A stretch of DNA of 62,723 nucleotides. It comes from Gemmatimonadota bacterium. GTDB lineage: Bacteria > Gemmatimonadota > Gemmatimonadetes > Longimicrobiales > Gaopeijiaceae. The position numbers and the translations under genes are program-made. Below the pieces are notes generated by a model. It was not told the DNA's origin, did no database searches, and was given only the letters and a program-made list of their open reading frames with translations. Below are positions 52,062-58,952 of this stretch, piece by piece (within the stretch, counting starts at the first letter, position 1; the number at the start of each line of letters is the position of its first letter). The stretch spans positions 1-62,723 of the forward strand of contig VYAQ01000279.1 in NCBI GenBank assembly GCA_009844885.1, written 5' to 3'.

Positions 52062-52269
52062 GCTGGAGCTCCCGGATCACATCGGCCAACGGCCGAGTGG
52101 GCTCATGTCTTATCCGCTTGAGATCGTCAATGTCCTCAAGCTCCTCGAGTCGGTCCAGCAGGGCCTCCTGGACAAAGTGACTTACGACCAATCCCCGGGA
52201 TCTGCAGAACTGGACCACCGCCATCTTCAGGGCTTCGTCCACCCTGACGTTGATCTGCACCTTTCCCAT
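52045..52269 (-). CDS. Ribbon-helix-helix antitoxin
   Basis: 74 residues from the ATG at 52269 (MGKVQINVRVDEALKMAVVQ). The strand and two helices are an RHH DNA-binding domain, and the tail LADVIRELQLDG is the toxin-binding part. GAGGAAG lies 5 nt before the ATG. Two further in-frame starts (52293, 52314) sit closer to or inside the promoter and are less likely. It should repress the inverted repeat in its promoter. Confidence 0.85.
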   Translation of the reverse strand: MGKVQINVRVDEALKMAVVQFCRSRGLVVSHFVQEALLDRLEELEDIDDLKRIRHEPTRPLADVIRELQLDGTP

Positions 52270-52304
52270 CTCGTCTTCCTCGGTTGGTGGCATCGGCGAG
52301 ATAC

Positions 52305-52333
52305 ATTCTAGCATTTGCTATACAGCGAAACAA
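52305..52333 (-). promoter_or_regulatory. Promoter with operator for RHH/RelE module
   Basis: On the minus strand TTGTTT (52333-52328) and TAGAAT (52310-52305) are 17 bp apart, with a transcription start near 52298 and a 29-nt leader. The inverted repeat TAGCA (52309-52313)/TGCTA (52316-52320) overlaps the -10 box. The site fits autorepression by the RHH antitoxin. Confidence 0.6.
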
Positions 52334-52399
52334 CGATACTCGGCCTCTCTTCTCTCGCCGAAACCGAACGTTCGGGAAACCCGGCCGGTGGGCTAGAGG

Positions 52400-52996
52400 C
52401 TAGCCCCCCGCCATCCGCGCCTCGCACTCCTCCACGCCCGCCGTGACCCCGGCCACCCGGTAAAGCCGAGCCGCCTCGCCCCAGACCCCCACGGCCGCCT
52501 CCACATCCCCGCGATCCTCCAGGAGCATGGCCATGGGGCGGAGCGCGTTGGCGTGGTCCAGCGGCGAGCCGCCGTCCGCCTTCTCATACAGATCGAGCGC
52601 TTCGCGGTAGCACGCTTCGGCCTGGTCCCATCGCCCCTGCCGGTGGTGAACCTGCCCCAGATGCCGCACGGCGTGCGCCACCCGCAGCGGGTCGCCGACC
52701 GCCGTCGCGGCCGCGACCGCGTCTTCGAGCAGCGACCGGGCCTTGTCCGTCCGGCCGCGGTCCAGCGCGACGTGCGCGAGCTTGCCCAACGCGATGGACA
52801 GTTCACGCCTCGCGCCGATCTGCTCGCAGATGTCGCACGCCCGGAGCAAGTCGGCCTCGACACACGCCGCGATGGCCTCAACGCGCGCCGCGACCGCCTC
52901 CGCGCCAGCCGCGTCGGCGGGCGCCGACTGCAGCGCCTCCCCCCACGTGCGCCACGCCTTCTCGATGAGCGCCCGAGCTTCCGTCCGCGTTGCCAT
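52400..52996 (-). CDS. TPR protein, cytoplasmic
   Basis: 198 residues without signal peptide. Helical repeats include LGKLAHVALDRGRTDKARSL, LEDAVAAATAVGDPLRVAHA, VRHLGQVHHRQGRWDQAEAC and MLLEDRGDVEAAVGVW, which are tetratricopeptide helices. It starts 11 bp after the sarcosine/dimethylglycine-dehydrogenase-like gene and should be co-transcribed with it. It may be a scaffold for the oxidoreductase or a separate chaperone; that is not determinable. A long open frame of the same phase upstream is antisense-like to the dehydrogenase and is not coding. Confidence 0.75.
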   Translation of the reverse strand: MATRTEARALIEKAWRTWGEALQSAPADAAGAEAVAARVEAIAACVEADLLRACDICEQIGARRELSIALGKLAHVALDRGRTDKARSLLEDAVAAATAVGDPLRVAHAVRHLGQVHHRQGRWDQAEACYREALDLYEKADGGSPLDHANALRPMAMLLEDRGDVEAAVGVWGEAARLYRVAGVTAGVEECEARMAGG

Positions 52997-53007
52997 CCCT
53001 GTCCCTC

Positions 53008-55539
53008 CTATGTCTTCATTCTGCTGCCACCCGGGTCGAACAGCCCCGCACCCACCGCCGCCACCGTGACCGGGAAACACTCGTTCATGTACACCACCTG
53101 CAGCCGCTCGCCGACCTGGGCGATTTCGGCCGGCAGCCAGGCCATCAGCAGGTATTTCCCCACGGATGGCCCCGTCCCGGCCGAGGTCACGCGGGACTCC
53201 CGGCCCAGCGCGTCCACGATACGGTCCCCTCCCGGCGTGAGGATGGGCTCGTTGCCGCCCGTCGGGAAGCGCGCCATGCCGGACGCATCCACGTGATCGT
53301 CCATGGTGAGCGTGCACATCCGCGCCGCCGGACCCCGCTCGCGCGCCCTCAGGTACGCGGCCTTGCCGATGAAGTCCGCCCGCTTCACATGGCGCCGCGC
53401 CAGCCCCGCCTCGAACGGTGAGTACTCGGAAGTAAGCTCGGCGCCCATGAGCAGGTAGCCCTTCTCCATGCGTGCGGTGGTGCCGTACACACCGACGCCG
53501 ACGGGCCGCGCGTCGAGCTCCCGGCCGGCGCCCAGGATCGCGTCCCAGAGCGCGAGGCCGTGCTCGGCGCGCGCGTAGATCTCCCACCCGCTCTCGCCGA
53601 CGTAGGAGATGCGCAGCAGGGTCGCGGGGACCCCGCCGACGAGCGCCTTCCGCACCGTGCCGTAGGGGAACGCCTCCTGGCTCAGGCCGCAGTCCGCGAC
53701 TCTCGAGACCAGGGCCCGCGCGTCCGGTCCCCATACCCCGAGCGTGGTTATCGCCGACGACCGGTCCTCGAAGTGTACCGAGCCGTCCAGCGGCAGATGT
53801 TTGCGGAACCAGAAGGCATCCCGCGCGCCGTCGAACACACCGGTGACGATGCGAAACCGTTCGTCCGCCAGCCTCTGGATGGTCAGATCGGCGCGGAAGC
53901 CCCCGTCCGGTGTCAGGAGCGGCGTGTAGATCGAGCTTTCGACCGGGCGGTCGCACGCGTTGACCGTCATGCGCTCCAGGTACGGGAGCGCGCCGGGCCC
54001 GGAGACGTCGAAGATCTGGAACGCGCCCAGATCGACCACGCCGACCCTCTCGCGCAGGTGCAGGTGTTCCGCGTTGATGATCGGCGACCACCAGCGCCGG
54101 TCCCACTCGTGCGGGCGGTCCGGGACGTTGTAGTGCTCGACCAGGTCCTCGTTGGTGGTGTACCATTGCGGCCGCTCCCATCCCCGCGCTTCGAAGTACT
54201 CGGCCCCCAGTGCCTCGGTCCGGGGGTGGAACGGCGACCGGTTGACCCCGCGCGCGGATTCCCACTGCTCGCGCGGATGCACGATCCCGTACGTCTTGGG
54301 GAAGTGCTCACGGCAGCGCGCGCGGACGTGGCGGCCGGTGCGCTCATGGGGCTGGAAGCGGGTGACATCCGACTCGTGCGGGTCCAGGAGGCGCGGGTAG
54401 CCGTGGGTCATCCACTCGGCGATCAGGCGTGCCGAGCCGGGGCCCTCGCGCACCCACACGGCCGCCGCCGACCAGAGGTTCGCCACCTCGGCGGTCTCGC
54501 CCAGCAGCTGCTGCGTGTCGGGCGTGAGCGAGAGCAGGCCGTTGATGGCGTACTGGATCTCGGTGCCGGCCAGGAGTTCGCCCATGATCTCGTGCGCGTG
54601 CTCGAGTTGCGGGGCGAAGTCCCCGGGCGTGAAGGGCAATTCGGTCGGGGAACGCTCCGCCGCGGCGATGGAGGGAATCTCCCCGGGCCGGATCAGGATG
54701 GGGCGATGCGCGTAGGACCCCACTTCCATGGCTCCGTCGCTCTGCCTTTCATACATGAACGAATCCATGTCGCGCACAATGGGGTAGCCGATCTCGTTGC
54801 CGGTTTCCAGCAGAAGTTCGACCGGTCCGAAGTCGGCCATCTGGTGCACCGCAGGGGTGAGCGGAATCGTGGCACCGGCCATCGCGGCAATGCGCGGACT
54901 CCAGACGCCGCAGGCAATGGCCACATGGGCCACCTCGATGGTCCCGCGGGTCGTGACCACCGTCCGGATGCGGGGGCGGCCGGAGGGCACGGGGTCGACT
55001 TCAAGGCCGGTCACCTCGGTCTCGTCCAGCACCGTGAGCACACCCCGGGCCAGCGCCCGCTCGCGCATGATCGTGCCCGCCTTCACCGAGTCGACGACCG
55101 ACACGCTCGGGGTATGGAAGCCGCCGAGGATCACGTCCGGGTTCACGAACGGGACTTTTGCGACGACTTCAGCGGGCGTCAGCAACTCGCTCTCGATGCC
55201 CCACACGCGCGCCGAGGTCATGCGCCGGCGCAGCTCCTCCATGCGTTCTTCGGTGCGCGCGACCTCGATTCCGCCGCACGTCGTGTTCACGCCGAGCGCT
55301 TCGTACTGGCACTGGCTCTCGAGCGTGATCAGCGCGATTTCGCGTCCGTGATCGACGGGGAAGATGAAGTTGGACGCGTGGCCGGTGGAGCCGCCCGGGT
55401 TGGGGAGCGGACCCTTGTCGATCAGCACCAGATCGTCCCAGCCGAGCCTCGCCAGGTGCTCGACCAAGCAGTTGCCGACGATGCCGGCGCCGATGACGGC
55501 GACTTTGGCTTGCGGTGGCGCGGCGCGGCGGTCACTCAT
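53008..55539 (-). CDS. Dimethylglycine/sarcosine dehydrogenase-type flavoprotein with GcvT domain
   Basis: 843 residues. Residues 1-400 are an FAD-dependent DAO fold with VIGAGIVGNCLVEHL and GGSTGHASNF, where His54 matches the histidine that carries covalent flavin in dimethylglycine dehydrogenase. Residues about 430-840 are a GcvT-like tetrahydrofolate domain with YESYVGESGWEIY-type and LLMAWLPAEIAQVG segments. The enzyme should oxidise an N-methyl group and pass the formaldehyde to tetrahydrofolate. The substrate is probably dimethylglycine or sarcosine. It overlaps the HD-oxygenase gene by 8 nt. Membership of the family is firm; the exact N-methyl substrate is not. Confidence 0.88.
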   Translation of the reverse strand: MSDRRAAPPQAKVAVIGAGIVGNCLVEHLARLGWDDLVLIDKGPLPNPGGSTGHASNFIFPVDHGREIALITLESQCQYEALGVNTTCGGIEVARTEERMEELRRRMTSARVWGIESELLTPAEVVAKVPFVNPDVILGGFHTPSVSVVDSVKAGTIMRERALARGVLTVLDETEVTGLEVDPVPSGRPRIRTVVTTRGTIEVAHVAIACGVWSPRIAAMAGATIPLTPAVHQMADFGPVELLLETGNEIGYPIVRDMDSFMYERQSDGAMEVGSYAHRPILIRPGEIPSIAAAERSPTELPFTPGDFAPQLEHAHEIMGELLAGTEIQYAINGLLSLTPDTQQLLGETAEVANLWSAAAVWVREGPGSARLIAEWMTHGYPRLLDPHESDVTRFQPHERTGRHVRARCREHFPKTYGIVHPREQWESARGVNRSPFHPRTEALGAEYFEARGWERPQWYTTNEDLVEHYNVPDRPHEWDRRWWSPIINAEHLHLRERVGVVDLGAFQIFDVSGPGALPYLERMTVNACDRPVESSIYTPLLTPDGGFRADLTIQRLADERFRIVTGVFDGARDAFWFRKHLPLDGSVHFEDRSSAITTLGVWGPDARALVSRVADCGLSQEAFPYGTVRKALVGGVPATLLRISYVGESGWEIYARAEHGLALWDAILGAGRELDARPVGVGVYGTTARMEKGYLLMGAELTSEYSPFEAGLARRHVKRADFIGKAAYLRARERGPAARMCTLTMDDHVDASGMARFPTGGNEPILTPGGDRIVDALGRESRVTSAGTGPSVGKYLLMAWLPAEIAQVGERLQVVYMNECFPVTVAAVGAGLFDPGGSRMKT

Positions 55540-56113
55540 GCGCGAATGGTTCGCGTGCGAAGATCCGGCGCACCATCGGCTCGAAGAACTCCAGCGGCAG
55601 CGTGTCGTAGTCGGGGTCGAACGCGCACTGATCCCAGCGGTGACAGAAGTCTACGGCGTCCTGGTACCAGGGGTGGTCGCGGAACCTGTCGCGCGCGTGA
55701 CGGTCGCCGCCGACGTGATGCGCGTAGTAGAAGAACTGGAACAGCCCGTGGTGGCGGACGATCCAGTACGTGCGCTCGCTCACGTAGGGACGCAGCAGCA
55801 GGGCGGCCAGCTCCCCATGGCTGTGCGGCGCCAGAAGATCGTCGATGTCGTGGAGGAGCGCCGCCACCACCATCTCCTCGTCCGCGCCGTCGCGGTACGC
55901 CAGGGTGGCCGACTGCAGGGAATGCTCGAGCCGGTCTATCTGATAGCCGCCCACCGAACCCGACAGTTCACGGAGGTGCGCCAGCACGCGGTCGCCGGTG
56001 CCTGCCGCGAACTCGTCCTCGAGGCGCGCAAGCAGCTGGTAGTCCTCGCGGGTGCCGTCCGCCATGTGAATGAAGCTCACCTTCGGACCATTCGGCTGAT
56101 TCATGTCGTCCAT
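55532..56113 (-). CDS. HD-domain di-iron oxygenase of PhnZ/TmpB type
   Basis: 193 residues. LEHSLQSATLAYRDGADEE and ALLHDIDDLL follow the PhnZ pattern. His64, His88, Asp89, His97 or His99, His121 or His122 and Asp161 (HRWDQ) fill all six di-iron ligand positions of PhnZ/TmpB, which cleave the C-P bond of 1-hydroxy-2-aminoethylphosphonates with O2. TmpB gives glycine betaine and phosphate from the trimethylammonium analogue. It is divergent from a TmpA-like oxygenase gene, as expected for the pair. Other MIOX-like substrates remain possible since no phosphonate transporter is in the window. Start at 56113; MDDMNQPN precedes the domain. Confidence 0.72.
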   Translation of the reverse strand: MDDMNQPNGPKVSFIHMADGTREDYQLLARLEDEFAAGTGDRVLAHLRELSGSVGGYQIDRLEHSLQSATLAYRDGADEEMVVAALLHDIDDLLAPHSHGELAALLLRPYVSERTYWIVRHHGLFQFFYYAHHVGGDRHARDRFRDHPWYQDAVDFCHRWDQCAFDPDYDTLPLEFFEPMVRRIFAREPFAHE

Positions 56114-56186
56114 GCCTGTCCACTCTCTCGATGAGGGCTTTCCATGAGGGCTCTCCGCTGGGAGCGTGCGCGCGAGCGAAAGGCCA

Positions 56187-56211
56187 TGTCAAGGGACGCC
56201 GGCGCTTGACA
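56187..56211. promoter_or_regulatory. Shared operator between divergent TmpB-like and TmpA-like genes
   Basis: TGTCAAG (56187-56193) and CTTGACA (56205-56211) form a perfect 7-bp inverted repeat with 11-bp spacer. The right arm contains TTGACA of a candidate promoter for the plus-strand gene (-10 TCTGAT at 56230-56235, 18-bp spacing), whose ATG follows 5 nt later. One regulator bound here could control both genes. No regulator gene lies beside them. Confidence 0.55.
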
Positions 56212-56240
56212 CCCGCGGGAAGGGCGCACTCTGATAGAGC

Positions 56241-57356
56241 ATGCATCACTCGATCCGCAGCCTCACCCCGAGCCCCGATGCCTTGACGGCAGTCTGGAGC
56301 AGCGGCGAACAGACCGAACTGCCCTACCTCTGGCTGCGCGACAACTGCGGGTGCAGCGACTGCCGCGTCGTGCAGACTTCCGAGAAGCGGTTCCACCTTT
56401 TCCGGGTGCCCGGTGACCTGCGGCCGCAGCAGATCGGCATCGAAAACGCCGGATCCGGGGACGAGGCGATCGCGATCTCGTGGCCGGACGGGCACCGCAC
56501 ACGCTACCGGTCGAGCGAGATCCACGGCCTGCTGAGCCTGCCCCCCTTCGAACTGCAGTACTGGGACGGCGGGTTCCAGCCGCGGCGGTTCGACTACCGG
56601 CGGTTCCTGGCAAGCGACCGCGCGGCGGCGGAGCTGATCGAGGAGTTTCTGCGGACGGGTGTCTGCGTGCTCGTCGATGCGCCCACCGATCCGGAGTCAT
56701 CGGAGCAGCTCACGGCCCGCCTGGGGCCGATTCGCGAAGTGCTGTTCGAGCGCATCCACAACGTCAAGCTCGATCCGAAGGGCTACAACATCGCGCACAC
56801 CGGTCTGGCGGTCGCGCCGCACAACGATTTCACGAGTTACAGCTGGCCGCCGAACGTGCAGGCGCTGCACATGCTGGTGAACGAGTGCGAGGGCGGCGAG
56901 TCCGTCGTCGTGGACGGCTTCGGCTTGCTCGACGAGCTCCGGGAAGACGATCCCGACAAGTTCGACGTGCTGTGCAGCGTCCCGGTACCGTTCCGCATCT
57001 TCAGCGCCCAGCACGAGTGTTACGCGGTCAAGCCGATGATCGAGCTGGACCGCGAGGGCGAGATCACGATGGTGCGCTTCAACACCGCGCAGATGCAGGC
57101 CCTTCCCCTCGCGGAGCCGCGCCTCGCCGAGTTCTACCCCGCCTATCACGAGCTGTCCAGGCGCGTCAATGCGCCGGGCGCCCAGGTCACGTTCCGGCTG
57201 GAGGGCGGACAGATTCTGCTGTGCGCCGGCCACCGGGTGCTGCACGGCCGCACGGCGCTGCGCTCGACCGCGCCGCGCCACCTGCAGGACGCCTACTTCG
57301 AGCACGACAACGTGCGCAATCACCTCAGGTGGCTGCGTCTCAGCGGCCGGGTCTGA
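56241..57356 (+). CDS. TmpA/gamma-butyrobetaine-hydroxylase-type 2-oxoglutarate oxygenase
   Basis: 371 residues. An N-terminal zinc domain has Cys36, Cys38, Cys41 and His85 (NCGCSDC, then PDGHRTRY), and the jelly-roll oxygenase has Fe ligands His194, Asp196 (PHNDF) and His335 (VLHGR). This layout is that of gamma-butyrobetaine hydroxylase and of TmpA, which was earlier misnamed as such and hydroxylates 2-(trimethylammonio)ethylphosphonate. The TmpB-like gene across the divergent promoter supports TmpA. A carnitine-type role is the alternative, since the two cannot be told apart by these motifs alone. The ATG at 56241 fits a leaderless transcript. Confidence 0.75.
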   Translation: MHHSIRSLTPSPDALTAVWSSGEQTELPYLWLRDNCGCSDCRVVQTSEKRFHLFRVPGDLRPQQIGIENAGSGDEAIAISWPDGHRTRYRSSEIHGLLSLPPFELQYWDGGFQPRRFDYRRFLASDRAAAELIEEFLRTGVCVLVDAPTDPESSEQLTARLGPIREVLFERIHNVKLDPKGYNIAHTGLAVAPHNDFTSYSWPPNVQALHMLVNECEGGESVVVDGFGLLDELREDDPDKFDVLCSVPVPFRIFSAQHECYAVKPMIELDREGEITMVRFNTAQMQALPLAEPRLAEFYPAYHELSRRVNAPGAQVTFRLEGGQILLCAGHRVLHGRTALRSTAPRHLQDAYFEHDNVRNHLRWLRLSGRV

Positions 57357-57411
57357 GGCTACTCGGAAGATCACTCTGAGGGTGTAGCTTCAGAGCAGCT
57401 TCAGAGTAGCC
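57357..57411. terminator. Nested hairpin between convergent genes
   Basis: An 8-bp outer stem GGCTACTC (57357-57364)/GAGTAGCC (57404-57411) encloses an inner stem CTCTGA (57374-57379)/TCAGAG (57390-57395). It occupies most of the 79 bp between the convergent TmpA-like and GcvT-like genes and may stop transcription from both sides. No T-run follows, so Rho help or another role is possible. Confidence 0.5.
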
Positions 57412-57435
57412 GGTCGCCTGTGGCGAGCGAGCCCC

Positions 57436-58740
57436 TCAGAGCGTCGCGTCGAGTCCCTGGGCCGCCGCCACCTCGCGGGCGCTGGGATTCACGGAGGGGC
57501 GGAAGGGGACCTCGCACACCCGCGCAGCGTCCGGCCGGCCCGGCTCGCTGGCGTATTCGTCGGGCAGCCACACCGTGAGTTCCGTGCCGACGGCCGCCTT
57601 GCCGGCGGGTATGTACCCGAGCGCGATGTTGCAGCCCAGTTCGGGGGCGTGCCACGGCGAGGTGAGATAGCCGATGGGGTCGCCGCCGTCCGCGTCCGAC
57701 ACGAGCCAGAAGTCCGGGGCGTAGTCGTCGATGGGCTTGCCGTCCAGCGTCATCCCCACCATGACCATCGCGAACGGACAGCGTCCGGCGTCGAGCTCGG
57801 CGCGCTGGCGCTCCAGCACGGCCCGCCCGATGTAGTCTCCCTGCTTCTCGCGCGGCACCTGGTAGCCCAGGTTGCACTGGAACGGACTCGTCTCGTGGTC
57901 GATGTCCTGTCCCCAGGAAAGGATTCCGGCCTGGATCCGGCGCTGGTGTCCCGGAGCGATGACCATCAGGCGGTGCGCCTCCCCGGCCGCGAGCACCGCG
58001 CGCCACAGCTTCTCGGCGTGCAGCGTGGCGTCGCGAAGATAGATCTCGTACCCCTTTTCGCCCGAGAATCCGGACTGGGACACCACCACCGAACAGCCGG
58101 CGATCTCCGCCTCCATGAGCCCGTAGTAAGGGATTCGCCGGACGCCTTCACCCACCAGGTCGGCCATGAAGTCGAGCGACTTCGGGCCTTGGATCTGCAG
58201 CGGACAGACGTCGATTTCGTCGATCTCCACCTCCATCCCGAGCCCGACGTTGACGCCCTGTAGCCAGAAAAGAAGGTCGGAGTCGGCCAGAGAGAACCAG
58301 AACTCGTCCCCGGCAAGCCGCAGCAGCACCGGGTCGTTGAGAATGCCGCCCTTCTCGTTGCAGCAGATGACGTATTTCCCGTGCATCGGCTCGATCCGGG
58401 TCGCGTCCCGGGTGATCACGTAGTCGGTGAACCGTTCCGCGTCCGGTCCCCGGACCCGGATCTGACGCTCCACCGCGACATTCCACACCGTGACGTCCCG
58501 CGTCAGCGCCTCGTGCTCGGCCGCTGCGCCGCCGTCCTCGGGCCGCACGTAGCCGCGTGGGTGGTAGATGCGGTTGTACACCGTGGCCCGCCAGCAGCCC
58601 GCCTCGTGCGACAGGTGCCAGTAGGGAGACTTGCGGACCCTGGTCGAAATGAGCATCTCGACCGGCGTGCGGCCGCTCTGGCGCAGGTTGATCGGCACGA
58701 TCCTGTCGGACTGGTCCACGCTGGTCGGTTGCTGGATCAT
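57436..58740 (-). CDS. GcvT-family methyltransferase (aminomethyltransferase/DmdA-like)
   Basis: 434 residues, longer than GcvT (about 365). Blocks CPLQIQGPKSLDFMADLVGE, SQSGFSGEKGYEIYL and YIGRAVLERQRAEL mark the tetrahydrofolate-binding GcvT fold, followed by the C-terminal barrel. Related enzymes demethylate glycine-system aminomethyl groups, dimethylsulfoniopropionate (DmdA) or other methylated amines. No GcvP, GcvH or GcvL genes are nearby, so it is not the glycine-cleavage T protein of a local operon. In this setting it could take the first methyl from glycine betaine. That step is otherwise missing in the cluster, and this is inference. Confidence 0.8.
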   Translation of the reverse strand: MIQQPTSVDQSDRIVPINLRQSGRTPVEMLISTRVRKSPYWHLSHEAGCWRATVYNRIYHPRGYVRPEDGGAAAEHEALTRDVTVWNVAVERQIRVRGPDAERFTDYVITRDATRIEPMHGKYVICCNEKGGILNDPVLLRLAGDEFWFSLADSDLLFWLQGVNVGLGMEVEIDEIDVCPLQIQGPKSLDFMADLVGEGVRRIPYYGLMEAEIAGCSVVVSQSGFSGEKGYEIYLRDATLHAEKLWRAVLAAGEAHRLMVIAPGHQRRIQAGILSWGQDIDHETSPFQCNLGYQVPREKQGDYIGRAVLERQRAELDAGRCPFAMVMVGMTLDGKPIDDYAPDFWLVSDADGGDPIGYLTSPWHAPELGCNIALGYIPAGKAAVGTELTVWLPDEYASEPGRPDAARVCEVPFRPSVNPSAREVAAAQGLDATL

Positions 58741-58952
58741 CGCCGGGGGTTCTCCAGTTGGGTGATTCGAGTTGACGGCGTCGGCGGCACGACGGCCGGG
58801 GCCGGTTCAGCATGTCGGTTGGAACGCAGGGGAGCAAGGCGGTTCGATGCGGGCCGATCGGGTTCGCGGATGCTCTGTGATGGGACTATCGTAGGGCCAC
58901 AGCCAAGCGCCCCGGCCTATGCAGTTCCAAAGCACCCACGGAGAATCGCCCC

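Noticed and set aside
52997-54265. N-terminal extension of the small TPR protein to 621 residues
   Set aside because: It overlaps the flavoprotein on the same strand in another frame and has no repeat or domain signal; the TPR part begins at 52996.
53560-56073. Plus-strand frame of 837 codons
   Set aside because: It is antisense to the flavoprotein and HD-oxygenase genes, both of which have clear motifs.
56164-56192. Minus-strand promoter for the HD oxygenase using TTGACA at 56192-56187
   Set aside because: No acceptable -10 box lies 16-18 bp downstream; the arm is kept only as part of the operator.
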